Shown one piece after another: positions 10,876 to 23,405 of a stretch of DNA of 64,000 nt. Location: positions 27,015,166-27,079,165 of the forward strand of contig JAJEKV010000003.1 of the NCBI GenBank assembly GCA_021234155.1. The letters are read 5' to 3'. Source of the DNA: Isoetes taiwanensis (Eukaryota; Streptophyta; Lycopodiopsida; Isoetales; Isoetaceae). The position numbers were made by a program, and so were the translations under genes. Every line of letters starts with the position of its first letter. Positions within the stretch are counted from its first letter, which is position 1. The notes beneath the pieces are model-generated. The model had not been told where the DNA came from and searched no databases. It saw only the letters and a list, made by a program, of their open reading frames with translations.

Positions 10876-12240
10876 AAAGACATTTAAAACATGTAGCAAT
10901 ATGTGTTATGTGTTTATGTTAATAATGTTAATGATAGCTATGTGTTGGTTGTTATATCGAAAAAAAATTTTGCCCGCCGGGCCTAAAATTCTGTTCTCGT
11001 TATTCTAATCAAACTAGAACATAAGCGGTTTGCATAAAAATGGAAAGCAAAGGAGTCAATTAATATACATAAGCAACTTTTGCATTAAATGTACACCGCC
11101 ATTAAAGGTTTAGTAGCTTCTTATCTTTGAGGAAAATAAGAAATGAGGAAGAGCTACATAGTTACTTCCTCCAAAAAGCAAAGCGAGAATAAAATGTAGC
11201 ATACCTTTATGAGAATACACCACTCTTCTAGGTCGGTGAAATTTCGCCATAGCTCTCAAAGGAATGCACAAGCCTAGCGGACCATGCACGGATTGAACTG
11301 AGCAAGTAGAAAAAAGGATTCACCTATTTGGGCACTTGGAAATGGACTTGGAAATGCATGTGGATCTTCATATCGCTATATTCTTCACATACATCTTCAT
11401 AGTCATCTTCATATGCATCTCGCTTCATATTCTTCTTCAAAAAGCCCGGCTTCTTCATATTCATCATATTCATTTTCATCTTGAAAATCATATCCATGAT
11501 AAATAACTTTACCTTGCCTATGTTTAGCATTTGATCTGCGAATCAGATGTTGGAAGAAACATTTAATCTCTGCTTTGAGCTCTCTCTCACATATCCCCGA
11601 ACTCGAGGCATATACTCCACGCTCCGGAGTTGATCAAGATCCAAAGCATCAAGTCCTGAGAATCGTTGAACAGATTTTTCACAAGGTATATGAATAAGAA
11701 GCACCCTCACGCTGCTTACCTTAGCTTTTTTGAAGTTCTCTCTGTCCTCTTTTAGGATCAAGCTTTCGTGTTCCTGCTGTGCAGAGGAAATCAATCCACA
11801 TGCTTGGAGCATGCCTGGGAAAATGGCAGCTTTGATTCTTCCTCTTCTGGGCGGAAACTTACATGTGTTTCTGTTTTACTTCGGAAGGGCTCGATGAGCT
11901 TCTCCTCTGGAACCCTGCTTGGCAAGCATCTGGAAGCATCTGGGCATGGACACGACTATCAGACCAGATGAAACCCTAAGTCTCTCTGAAACCCTAGAGT
12001 GCATATGCACGATGGTTGCATGTGTTCTCCCTTTTTTTTTTTCTTCCTTATTTCTTTTTTTTTTTTTCCTTTTTTCCAAAAAGTGGGCTTTTGTTGTAAG
12101 CCCTTCGATCTTGTCTTTTTAAAGAGGGCTTTTGTTGTAAGCCCTTTGATCTTGACCATTAAGAAGGGCCAAATAAAAAAGGGCGCAAGTTGCATGCAAA
12201 TACTTGGTGCGCTCTAGATGTACCAATTAGTACACCTTAT
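10876..12240. other. Intergenic; CTTCAT-rich tract and a 42-bp direct repeat
   Basis: At 11340-11500 the sequence is a degenerate CTTCAT-type microsatellite. At 12085-12155 a roughly 42-bp unit (GGGCTTTTGTTGTAAGCCCT...) is repeated twice beside T-runs (12030-12070). Open frames here reflect low complexity. No gene is supported. Confidence 0.5.
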
Positions 12241-14798
12241 GCAATACGCCCACCAAATCATATGAAAACCTTAGAGAAAACTGTATAAAAGTACAAAAAA
12301 AAACCCATGTTATTATGCTACATATTCAAGATCAAGTTACACTAGTTATAGAAGTTGGAGATTGATGGCCTTGGCAACAATTTTTATGAACCTAGATGGA
12401 ATGGAATCTTTTGGTATTACATGATGCCTAAGAAGGAGAACTTTTAATATGGAGGGGGAGTCGAGGTTGAATTCTCGTATTGTTCTGTTATATAGTCTAT
12501 GGGCAATTGAATTTCAATTATTTCTATTAATTAGTCAACATAAGTTTCGAACATTGTTAAATTGTTGTCATTATGTCTTTTGTCTCTTTTTGAAGTATAG
12601 TTATTTCTCTAAATTAATGAACATAAGCTTCGAACATTGTTAAATTATTCTTACTGACAATGCACCATGTCGCCAATACAACAACAAATAAGCACAATAT
12701 AAAACCTCAATTTTTTGAAATAATGTCACTCAATAATGAAATGATATACAGTTAGGCTATGCAATGTTTTAACCAAAAGACCGATTAAATTCAATTTATA
12801 TGTGAATTTAACGTAGGATTCAATTTCAAAGATATTGTGAGGTGTGATGTAGAGATAATGAGCTTATTAGAAGATTGAAACAGAATTACATGGTGCAGTC
12901 TCAGATTTCTTCACTAATTAGATTGATATGACTATTTTCAAGCCAAATGTTCATTCCAACTATCCATTCAATTGAATACATCTCTCAAACCAGGTCGATC
13001 AACTTATAAATATCATGTTCTTGCATTGCGATATTAGCAACTTGACACAACTACATTTGTGGACAAAACTTTTCTTTTGGATGCATGAAAGTTTAGCTTT
13101 TTCAATGCACAAAAGCTAAACATTTACCTGATATCTTGACCAAAGGAATCGAAAATACTTAATAAGATATTTCGAATCAGAAAGAGCATTTGGAATCAAT
13201 ATGAACATGCTTAATAGCAACAGAATAGTTCAAATTATCATTCTAGGACATCCATACACAATCTGTTGAAGTACGATTAAAAGTTCCCAAGCAATTCATT
13301 TAAAGGTTCATTAATATCACCACCATGTAGAAAACGACAATAGTGGATCTAATAGTGTAGAGAATGTAGAGCTACATGTTACACTCGTATAAACTTGGAT
13401 CCAACAAACAGGCTCAAAGTACAATTACCATGCAAATCAACATACAAAACGGCTGCCCTTAACCCTGGGCATGCATGCAAATTTTGCACACTTTAAAATA
13501 TCCCTTCAAGAAATGGCTTGTATCTTCAACATCGGATTTAATGAGTAAGAAAAAGAAGAGAGCTTAAATGAAACCATACAGGCTTGTAGCTATGGTAGCA
13601 AACATGTGGATAATCAGAGCTTGGATCAAGCGAAGATCGATTGCTGCCATAGGAATAGTCCAAGTCCAATTTCTAGTCAGATAGTGTCATAATAAGGACA
13701 TGGGTTGCATAGATGGAATCAATGTGAAAATGGTTAATAGTGACATTTGAATAATTAGTAATATCACCACCAAGAGCTAATAGTCTAGGTAATATAGAGC
13801 TGCACGTTATACTCATATAGAACTATATAAACATGGATCCAACAGACAGACTCAAAGTAAAATTACCATGCAAATAGATTCCTCTGCCTTATATGCCACT
13901 TGCTAAGAGAGAAATGAGCAGACCGTCTACTCCGTCTACTCTATGACTTTGCCTTGGCCAACACCAGGAGGTAATAAGAAGCACATTGTGGATTAGGTGA
14001 TGCATCATCACCTGCATAAATATAATATAAAAACATGAGAAGATGACATACACTCATCATGTGAAGAAACACATTCTGGATTAGCTGATATGTCATCTCA
14101 GCATTATGAAGCAAACTGTTCCTATTTTTGCATTCTCTAAGAAGCGCAGAAGATAAACTACCATGTAGTTAAAAGAGAGGAAGTTGGGCCAAACAAAGAA
14201 TTGATGATGTTTGGCATTAAGAGGTTATTCCAAAATCTTATTCACCAAATTAGCTCCACAATTGCAAAACTTTAGTTCCCTAATATAATTAAGCCTCATA
14301 GAAAATACAGATTATGCACGTGTGCCATGATTGACTTCTTGAATTTGGAGTGCTTCAAGCTTAAAGTTCAACCTTCACGATTCTCTCCAAACAATTATAG
14401 TTAGTAGGTCTTGCTTATAGAATTGTGATCTGCAAGAAAGCCATCAAGATAAAATCTATCATGAAAAGTGTCAAATCAACTTTCAAGGAAACGGATCCAC
14501 AATACAAACACCAGGGTTCTCCAAGCTATCTATGCTAATCATGCTTGAGGCTTTAACAGAGATGCAGAGCCACAGAAATGAGAAATAAGTTGTATTTAGA
14601 AGCTGCATAAACCAGATTATTGAAAAACCAGACATTAATAAACAAATCAAATAGCATGGCCTATGTGAAAGCTGGTTATTTCTGAGCAAGAAACATTTAA
14701 GAAGATCAGACGTAAGGGGCTTGTGTACGATCGTGCCTAAATGTGAGATATATGGATTCAGAAGGATAGGTCGTAAATGAATTATTAAACTGTTGCAG
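12241..14798. other. Intergenic, AT-rich, no gene recognised
   Basis: Mostly AT-rich unique sequence with a few internally similar phrases (for example agctacatgttacactcgta near 13370 and a related copy near 13800). These suggest an old duplicated repeat. No coding segment is supported, though undetected introns of the gene at 14799 may lie here. Confidence 0.45.
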
Positions 14799-15555
14799 AC
14801 CGCTTCAGTCTATGTAGCAAAGGAGATCCATGTGTAAGTTGAACAGAAAAGAAATTAGGTTGACAAAGAATTCACGCACCTTTAGCTCTGTAGGATATAT
14901 AACCATCGTCATAGCCAAGTATTGAAGCTCGCGTAATAAGAGAAAGAAAAATGGTCTCCAAGAGCCAAGAAACAGTACACCAGATGAAGTAGAAGAAATG
15001 ACTGAAGATACTGATGCAGGTGCTTCTGAAGATGATGATGACCAGCCTCCACCAATGGCTCGAAAACCTATCAAAGTCAGAAAGGTAACAATATCCTTAC
15101 ATTCTTTGCAGCTTCTTTCCAAAACGTTGCTTAGCAAGCTCTTTCTATGTAGAATCACGAAGAAACGATTCCAGTGGATTTGTTGGCAGTTCCTAAGAAA
15201 GCACGGACATGTATGTAACCTAAAATTGTTTGTTTTTTCTATTAAAGACCTTACTTGGATTCTTGTGGTGATATCACTTTGCACTCAGCTATGCAGAAAA
15301 GATGTCAGGACTCCGCTCCACCTCCTGTCAGTGACACTGTACAGCACTCTCCACTGCCATCCAATACTCCATCCTCAGCAATCAAGGCTGGGAAAAAATT
15401 GGTATGATTAGTTTTAAGGATATCATTTTCCTAACGATGCATGAGAATGTATTGAAGCTCCAAAAATTCCATACACCACAAAAGGAGTTCCTGTGATTTC
15501 CATCGAGAGAAGGCTTGAAATCACTAACCTGCAGTCATGGAGGAACGACGGATGA
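14799..15555 (+). CDS. Exon run of an unidentified plant gene (partial)
   Basis: Four segments join with consistent splice phase. They are 14799-14833 (TASVYVAKEIH, donor gtaagt), 14928-15084 (basic RNKRKKNG, then acidic ASEDDDDQPPP, donor gtaaca), 15153-15210 (NHEETIPVDLLAVPKKART, donor gtatgt) and 15289-15401 (MQKRCQDSAPPP...). A further exon-like frame (KGVPVISIERRLEITNLQSW) follows at about 15452-15540. It is one base out of phase and ends at TGA. The composition (NLS-like basic patches, acidic serine/proline linkers) suggests a nuclear protein. I do not recognise the family. It could be a decaying host gene, or exons captured by a transposon. There is no start codon in the part seen. Confidence 0.5.
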
Positions 15556-16614
15556 GACTGTAAAAACAAAATAACATGAGCGCCAAACGCCCCAAAAACC
15601 CCTACTCGAAATCATACCCAAAGTTGGCCGTCTCTGCAGTGCATCTCCGTGCCATATCTGACCAGGATGCTTGATCTATAACTCGACCAGGATGCTTGAT
15701 CTATAACTGCATATCCGTAGCAATCAAGCAGAGGATAGGCCAAGATAAAAAAAGCCACGAAAACTGGGGATGGATAACCCAAAACCACGAAATCCCAAAA
15801 TACCAAATCACCAAGTAATAATAGAAAAATTAATGTTCTGTGATTTTTAGATAATCGGATTTTTTTTTTCCGGCAACTAAAGTCCTTGAAATCTTAGGAA
15901 ATCAGTCTAAAAAAAATTCCAAAAAGTTTTTGGCCACACCAGAAAATCCCAAATTAAAAGGGTTGATTTATTTATTATGCCCAAGTGTTTAAAGGCGAAA
16001 ATTACTTGTTCTCTCCAAGTTATTTGAAGTTCAATTACTATTTTCAAATATGAAGATTGCATATCAATCGCCAGTATTATCTTTTTGTTTATATAGAGGA
16101 AGATCATTTATCCTCCTATTAAAGATCAAGATTATGTGGTTAGTGCTTATGCTTTTGCAATTTGATTGGATTTAATTTACAAGTTTTTTCAAGAATTCAA
16201 GCTATCAAAGGAAGTTGTACAAGTTTTATTTTTTAGTTAAGTGATTATGGATGGCATGATGGATGTGCTGGCCTAGAAAGGTAGCAGCATCACATGATCT
16301 ATATGAAATGTGATGGAAAATGTATAAGTGATGTGAAGGGGATAGAGCGCCATACCAGGCAGAGAGCGAGGGTGCCATTGACTGGATGGGACTTGCCACC
16401 CTATGATTGATGAAGATGAAGTGATGTTAGAAGTTTTTAGTATTTCTTTTCCTTGAAAGACTTCTATAGATATTTTTGAAGACTTGAAGACATTTTGACA
16501 TTGGATTTTTGTTAAGTTGTGATGCTATTTTGAGAACCAAGTTGAAGACATGAAGAGCAAAGAAAAGATTTTGAAGAATTCATCGGGACGATGAATAATC
16601 TCGGGGCGGAATAA
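15556..16614. other. Intergenic, nothing recognised
   Basis: AT-rich DNA with a short direct repeat at about 15660-15710 (ccaggatgcttgatctataa, twice). No coding region is supported. Confidence 0.45.
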
Positions 16615-17200
16615 TGTTGTGTGTTTTATCTTGACAATTTTTGCATGATGTCTTAAATTGGTGAAATGTGTGCAAAAATGGAGAACAATATGGATGTAAT
16701 GTGGAGAAAATGTAAAAAATGTGCAAATATTGTGGATGAAGCATTTATGATGTATTGAAGTTGAATTTATGGACTTGAAGGTGTATAAAAGTCCTTTTTA
16801 ATGGTTAAAGCATGGGGGGTGAGGTGGCGCAATCCTAGGAGACATGTAAGTTATTGGAGATCTAATGGTGGAGATTGCTTAAAGATGAATCGAGGAGATT
16901 TGTTGTGTAAGTTTAAGAGGAGGCACGTCTCCTCATTCTCTCCCTCTTCCACTCTTGGAGTTTTCTTGAAGATCTATTGTAGAGTGCATCTTCTATGGAA
17001 GAATTAATAATAGAAGAAGAGGATGAACCTCCAGACTCGTGTTATCTCTCTTCTTCATCGTCTGTAATACATTCTCCTTCATCTGTGTTTTGTAGTACAT
17101 TGTCATGCTGGTAGAATGGGATGAAATCCATTGCATAGACTTTGCAGTTTGCTTGCCTGAGTTTCTGATTGTGATCTTCCACATGGAAATCCATTTACAA
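16615..17200 (+). repeat. Dispersed direct repeat, copy 2 (uninterrupted)
   Basis: Nearly identical to 9390-9904 and then, without interruption, to 10540-10600. It leads into the MITE-type outer tail at about 17205-17260 (gttatattaaaaa, cgcccttcgag). It defines the insertion in copy 1. Confidence 0.9.
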
Positions 17201-17700
17201 TGGTGTATATATATTGGTTGTTATATTAAAAAAAAATTGCGCCCTTCGAGTCCTAATAAAGCCCTTCGATCACTTCGAGCACTAAAAATGGCATAACTGC
17301 ATGTAACAATTTTAGAAACACTTCTGCATGTAACAATTTTAGAAGAAACAGCATGTAATCCAATTACATGAATATGTAGCACAATAACAAGGGCTTTCTT
17401 TCGTATTTATATACATTTTTTCCTACGGTTTTTATATGATTTGTTGGCCGTATTGCACGAGGTCTATTAATCAGTACTTCTAGAGTGCACTCCGTATTGT
17501 ATTGTCTAAATTCCACATCCTCAATAGTTTACCCCCCTTTATTTTTATTCCTCGATTTTTTTTTTTTAATAAGCCGTGCATGCAAGCGTCGAGCTCTTTC
17601 ACTTTAGGGTTATTTTAGGGTTATCTGAAGCATTCTATGTCTCAGATTATGTAGGTGTTGCGGGTTCTGGATTTAATTTAGGGTTGTGAAGACACCGTGT

Positions 17701-17815
17701 TATGGTGAAGACAGATTCGAGGGATGCATATTTGCCCAGCAGATTCGGCCAAGGTCCATGAAATATGAAGGGGCCTTTTTTATATGGATTTTCAAGGTTT
17801 CTCTTATCATCGTGT
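17701..17815 (+). repeat. Left copy of element B target unit
   Basis: A roughly 115-bp unit starting TATGGTGAAGACAGATTCG. A second, diverged copy starts exactly at the other border of element B (30447), in the same orientation. The simplest reading is that element B inserted at a TATG on the junction of two tandem units. Confidence 0.7.
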
Positions 17816-17819
17816 TATG

Positions 17820-17844
17820 AAGCACAATTTCATTAATTATGGAC
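17820..17844 (+). repeat. Element B left terminal inverted repeat
   Basis: Starts AAGCACAATTTCATTAATTA. It matches the reverse complement of 30422-30446 with one mismatch (C/T at position 6). The transposase-like gene ends only about 60 bp inside it. Confidence 0.75.
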
Positions 17845-17904
17845 AATACCTGAATTTATGGACCATTTTTTAGTACACTTGCATGAATGACTCATTTTCA
17901 TACA

Positions 17905-20900
17905 CTAGTTGACATCCCTTGCGAGTGCTGCATATGCCTCAGCAGCATGCACGGGTATCTTAATAGTATTAGGTATCTTCTTCTTGTTTGATAGCTCCCA
18001 AGCGTAGTCGATAGTCTCCAGTTCTATGTGGTCACTTGCAGTCGTTGGCCTCCATCTCTTCTTCCAGCAATTGGCATAATTAGCTGGGTAGACTTGGTTC
18101 CTCACTGGGATTGGCTCCCACCAAGTCACAAGAATAGTCTCAAAGTTCTCCTTCTTATCATCCATTTGTGGGTCCTCAGTAGCTAGGCCCACCCAAGTTG
18201 GGCACAACACATCATCAGGGCATGCCATAATAAACATACCTTTCTTCAAATCTTTGTATGGGTTGAATTCTAATACAGGTTTGTCCTTCCAGGGGCCGAC
18301 ATAAGGAGGAGTGATAGTAGCAATTGGCTCCACCACTACTGACTACATGAGGTGGAGCTGCGCTGCCTACCCTGCAAGTCGTGGCGAGGAAGTCATTATA
18401 AGTGCCTTCGTCCACTGCTGATGTTCCCGAAGTTCTTGCAAGAGTTTCATCCAATATTCAATCGTGGGCGTGAATGCGTGCGAGTACTTGGCTGTTTACG
18501 GAGCACCCTTGTTACTAGTTGAACAAGCAACCCAATGCAATATATGCTTGTGGATCTTTGTTTGCTGACAGAGGCCAAGGTCCTTCACCAATTTCTTGGG
18601 AGGAAGCAGCTTAGGATATCCAACTGGCATCATGGGCTTCCCGTCCTCTTTTTCTTTCCACATCTTTATTCCACCAGCAGGCAATAAGTGGGTCGAGTTT
18701 TGTAATACATGACTGGCCAATCACCATTCATAGTGAATCTGAAAGTTAGAGGGGTGGTATGACCTGTCAATCTATCATCCCCATCTGGTATGTAGCCTTC
18801 TATAAAACCCTTCCAATCTGGAACTTTGTCAACAACATAGGGCACAGGTGTATTCAAGTTGCATTTGTGGAATTCATACAGTAGTTCTGGCATTGTGAGC
18901 TCCTCAGCCTTCTTTAAAGATGTAGAGAAGTTACCAAACAAGGCATCGATATCATCATGTGTATGACCGGGCATCATGAACCCTAACTCAATCTCTTCAA
19001 ACACACCAAGATATACTAGGTAAGAAAGATAGGAGAAGACATACCTATTCTTGTTCTGTCCAGATGCATTGTCCAGCTACAAATAAAGTATCTTGGGCAG
19101 AGGCTTCAATGATGATCCCTCAGCATGTGGCAAATTAGCAGGTATGCTGTTGTTGGATAGTGACAACTTTGACCCCAAGGCCGTGGTGTCTCGCAAGGAG
19201 GACACCCATTCTGGAGCAGATGATTCAGGCACTGACAGGTGGCCTCCTGCATACTCGTGCCCCATCTCTAATCTCTTCAAGATGCTATTCAAAGAACCTA
19301 CATTAGTCATCTGGCCATAAGTCCAGGGCAAAGTTTCCATGGGATCCATTTCCATGACCATGAGTCAATGCACCAGTCAATGTCGTTTTGAGCTTGTCAA
19401 GTCTCCAGAGAGACTTCACAGATTGTTGCAATTTTGGAATCATTATTTTCGCTTGATCCATTTTGTCGTGAATAATACAAAGACATTGGCCGGGATACCT
19501 GTGGGAGTATAATCTCCACGACCAGTACTGTGTGCGACACGAGGCCTGCTCCAGTCTATGCGCTCTTCTTTCATCATGCAGCATCCTCCTCTCTCCTTCA
19601 TCTTTGGTCTTCAGTAACTTTGTACTGATCACCTCACATGTATCACATTTGGAGAATGCAATTTTCTTTGCGATACTGACATCCCGGAAGCTCCGCCTCC
19701 ACGTTCTATGAAAACCTGTCGGTGATACCTTCTTGTCAGTCAATGCCACAACCTCTGCATTAACCTCTTCTAGGGGATTCACCGTTCTCCCTCACAAACA
19801 TGGAAAACACGGCCTCACATGCCAACGTTGAGGAGGGAGGCTTCAAGGTGCCACAGTTAACATGTTCGGCCTTGCGTGCACCCTCAAGAAATTGGGCCTT
19901 CCATTTCAGATACGCCGACTTTGAGATCCCGAGACCAAGGTACCACGCCCTTTCGCAAACGAGATTCCCTTGCAGCACTAGTCGTCCCACTCTTCGACCT
20001 TTTATGTTGTTGGCGAACATGTCATAAACAAAAGTAACCCTATCACTTGATTTCATGGCAAGGAATTCCTTTCGCATGTTAATAACTTGATTCGTAGAGA
20101 ACTTGATGCAACACCTATTCTTGCAACTCAAGGTCTTCCTGTAACTGAGGATAGCATTCTGAGTGGTGAGACGAGCAAGCTTTGGTGGCCTTACAACCTT
20201 CCTGGGCTGTCGGGAATGAAAAGTGTAATGTCGTTTCTCATAATTTGGGTGCTTCTGATGCCCTGAGCTCCCCGGTTGGACACTATATATCGCTTCCCTG
20301 TTGCGGTCTTTGCGGTCAATATCTTCGAGACCTTTACTCCATCACCACAGACGAGGTCATTGTTCCATCTCACGAGCATCCCCAGTTTCGGCAGCTGCAA
20401 GCAACCCTGGCAACAGATGTTCACTTCAGAAAGGGGAGGGAAACCTTGATTCTGAGATACTCCCACAAACTTGAAACCCGTGAAACCTGGTCACAAAGTC
20501 TGCATCATCGGGGCCAGTGAAAGATATGAATCCCTTTCCGGCGATAATGGAGTCACAGGAGTGCCATATCTCACAATCCTTTTCAAGAAGGGTATATCTT
20601 GTCAGCCGTTGTGTCTCCTTTCCCACCCTCGTCCATTTGTCTTTTTCTTTGGGGACGTCATTACCAGACGACTCACGAGCATCTTTACTTCTCCAGAGAA
20701 TGAATGAGCCCCTGGCTTCTGCTATTGTGTTTGCATCTGGAGTTGGCCAAGGAAGGGTATGGTGGCCTTCGAACACTTCCTCCACACCTATGCTAACTAC
20801 TCCATTCGATATTTCCTTGAAGTGGCATTGTGTCATTTGCCCCACAACTCCCTTTGCTACTAGATGTTCATTAAGGAAGAGATACACAACCTGCACAAGG

Positions 20901-21025
20901 ATTTCAGTAGTGTCAAAATTGAGTAAGGAAGACGAGAAAGCAATGCAAAGGACATGGGGGGAAGGCCATTCAATGGGTAGACGGACAATGAAATTCCTCT
21001 TGTTCTTAGATTCCCCTTGTTGCAA
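17905..21025 (-). pseudogene. Element B transposase-like protein (DUF7869-type)
   Basis: Read right to left, the decayed frames form one protein. The N-terminal region (21025-20480) has LPWPTPDANTIAEARGSFI, resembling the plant DUF8039/Tnp1-like domain. A linker follows at 20466-20191. A cysteine region (CKNRCC, 20131-19760) with VCERAWYLGLGISKS comes next. Then come FSKCDTC and IIHDKMDQAK (19782-19303). LDNASGQNKN and a MPGHTHDDIDALF block lie at 19076-18666. A C-terminal TWVG/VTWWEP segment ends at 17905. The D-containing motifs (DKMDQAK, LDNASGQNK) and GHTHDDID are those of the RNase-H-like DUF7869 family found in transposons; the name is from memory. Breaks include a TAG at 19077-19079 (CAG to TAG) and frameshifts near 20475 and 19330. 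The true start is uncertain, as the frame opens at a TTG inside a palindrome. Confidence 0.75.
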
Positions 21026-21365
21026 ATTGGGCGGCCGCCCAATTTGAACCGAATGAGGCGCTTATATGAGGTTAGTATAGATGTAGGCAGTCTCACACTG
21101 GGCACAAATAAAGGTTCTTGCTCTGAATAGGCTATGACCGCGGACAAATTGGGTGCCCGCCCAATTTGGTCGTGATTGTAGAAGAACTGTAAAGAAGGCA
21201 GAGACTCGGCGCCCGCCCAATTTAGCTGCCATAGAGAAAACACATTCGGGTGACAACTTGAGAATAGGCACAATAGGCACAACTTGAGATACAGTTTGCC
21301 CAACCGGCCAATTTCACCTATCTCGTCATCTAAACAAAGGGACAAACTGGGCGGCCGCCCAATTT
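21024..21365. repeat. Palindromic motif cluster 1 (4 copies)
   Basis: Copies lie at 21024-21045 (perfect palindrome, centre GGGCGGCCGCCC), 21146-21167, about 21207-21223 (degenerate) and 21344-21365 (GGCGGCCGCC centre). They occupy the 5' side or first intron of the transposase-like gene, facing the ParB-like gene. Confidence 0.9.
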
Positions 21366-21702
21366 GTCCCTTTGTGTAGATAAAACTGAACGAGGTATAC
21401 ACTAAAAAAACCCCTTTTGATTGAAGGGACAAGGGTTGGACTGCACACCTGAGTGGAATTATCATTAAGCTACCAAAACAAATACAATCGAGCATTGGAA
21501 GGGCCTGACTGCAGACAAGGGTGGACTTATCAGGGTAGTTCTTGGGGACAAACAAACGACCATGGAGAAAACAGCAAGCACACAATTCCTGCACACCAAT
21601 TTCAGGAAAAGGAAGGACTGCATCAAAACTTAGAGTTTATGTAAATGTGATAGTAGATGTCAAAGTCCAAACTTCAAAAATGTGACCGAACTACCACACC
21701 GG

Positions 21703-21850
21703 TGAATGATGAGGAATAAATCAACAGGCGCCATCGAAAAGCCGTGAATGAAGAGGTGCGAATGAACAGGCGTGAATGAAGAGGTGTGAATGAATAGGTG
21801 TGCTTGAAGAGGTGTGAATGAACAGCCGTGAATGAAAAGGCGTGAATGAT
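21703..21850 (+). repeat. 14-bp tandem repeat (GAATGAASAGGYGT)
   Basis: About eight clean units at 21746-21850, with degenerate units back to about 21703. It sits in the central noncoding region between the two divergent main genes of element B. Confidence 0.85.
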
Positions 21851-22029
21851 TACATCCCTTCAGATTAGTTTTGCAGCAATTACACATCGAGCTATGGCGA
21901 ATAAAACTGAGGAGCAGCACAAACCTTTGGAGATTTCGTGGCTATGAGTATGAAGCGCTGAAGATCTTTGCGTCTTGAAGAAAGATAGTAGCCAAACAGA
22001 GCAGTGCCAGAAAAACAATAGGTTTGAAG

Positions 22030-22180
22030 CGCATTTACATTTAAACACAAATTCCCCCCAAAATTTGAATGTAATTTTCCCCCTATTTTGAAAGTTAAAT
22101 GTCCCCCCTAATTTCGAAGTAATATGTCCCGCCCCGAACTTTTAAACACAACTTCCCGCCTAAAACACGTGCGCCACGTG
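22030..22180 (+). promoter_or_regulatory. C-rich 26-27 bp repeats and twin CACGTG boxes
   Basis: Five degenerate units each end in CCCCC or CCCGCC (aaatttgaatgtaattttcc and variants) and are followed by two G-box cores CACGTG at 22166-22171 and 22175-22180. G-boxes are known bZIP/bHLH sites in plants. The block lies about 470 bp upstream of the first ATG of the ParB-like gene, so promoter function is likely but inferred. A half-motif TTTGGGCGGGC is at about 22196. Confidence 0.5.
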
Positions 22181-22979
22181 CATGACTCGAATTAAATTTG
22201 GGCGGGCTTTAAATGACGGATTTGAAATTTAAAATCTCCGTGCATTTATTAATAAGGTCCACAATTAATTCCTAACACTCGAACCCATCAACGGTCCATT
22301 TTTATTTGAAAAGGCCAAACTCTCACATGCATGACACTTGTCTTTCGCTCATGAAAGGTCCATACCCCTTTAAAAGCCCTTCATTCTCCTTGACTGCAGT
22401 TTTAGAAAATTCTGTGCTTCTTTGGCGCTTTCTGGTTTGCTTAACACTGTCGCCTTCATATTTTTTACCTACGAAACTCATTCTCATCCCTATCCTGTCG
22501 CCAAGAGACTATACTCCCGAACCAGTTGCGGCCGGATCGAGCACTGGCGCCTTGTGTTTTCGGCCGCTTGTCGCCATCTGTTGGCGCCTTCCTCATTCAT
22601 TGTCCTATCGCCTGGGAACCCCTGTACACCAAGGAATCTTAGCAGTTGATGGCATCTCGCCCCACCACAGGAGGCAAAGGTAAGCTGGACTACTATCTTA
22701 ATATAAACTTGAGCGCCTGCCCATATCATAAACCTCGGGGTATCCCACTTATGCTTTGAGGAAATTGGGTTGTGGCTGACAAATTGACCTCTTCTAGATG
22801 CCTCACTGGTCCCCACAAATGCATATCTGTGTGCAGAACTTCATAGGGCACCCAATTGCTTCCCCGAGGGGCTTTCATTTTGCACAACATTGACCTTTTT
22901 CTCCAGTAGGCTACCCTTCCATCACGAGGGGTATCTTAACTATGCTCATGGGCAATAGAACGAACTTCTCCCTCATACC

Positions 22980-23405
22980 AAATTGGGCGGACGCCCAATT
23001 TACTCTTAAGGACACCACGACTTCCTTGGATAGTATACTTGGGCAGAAGTAAATTGGGCGGGCGCCCAATTTGGTGTGCATAGGGATCCGGCCAAATTGG
23101 GCGGGCGCCCAATTTGGCCTCTATGATGCAACAGTCTCTTCAGCCCCAAGTCTCACCATGAATTGAGCGGGAGTAAATTGGGCGGGCGCCCAATTTGTTG
23201 TGCGTAGGGATCCGGCCAAATTGGGCGGGTGCCCAGTTTGGCCTCTATGATGCAACCGTCTCTTCAGCCCGAAGTCTCACCATGAATTGAGCGGGAGTAA
23301 ATTGGGCGGGCGCCCAATTTGGTGTGCGTAGGGATCCGGCCAAATTGGGCGGACGCCCAATTTGGCCTCTATGATGCAACCGTCTCTTCAGCCCCAAGTC
23401 TCCCA
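22980..23405 (+). repeat. Palindromic motif cluster 2: about 7 copies, 124-bp higher-order tandem
   Basis: Motifs lie at 22980, 23051, 23094, 23175, 23218, 23299 and 23342, each 22 bp. From about 23040 the DNA is three tandem units of about 124 bp. Each holds two motifs separated by gtgtgcgtagggatccggcc and a shared spacer (ctctatgatgcaac). All are in the GGGCGGGCGCCC orientation except for point changes. The cluster lies in intron 1 of the ParB-like gene. Confidence 0.92.

Noticed and set aside
11919..12217. Phe-rich and Lys-rich open frames on both strands
   Set aside because: Produced by T/A homopolymer runs.
20860..21594. 244-codon open frame on the minus strand
   Set aside because: It runs through four palindromic motifs and has no family resemblance; GC-rich repeats keep it open.
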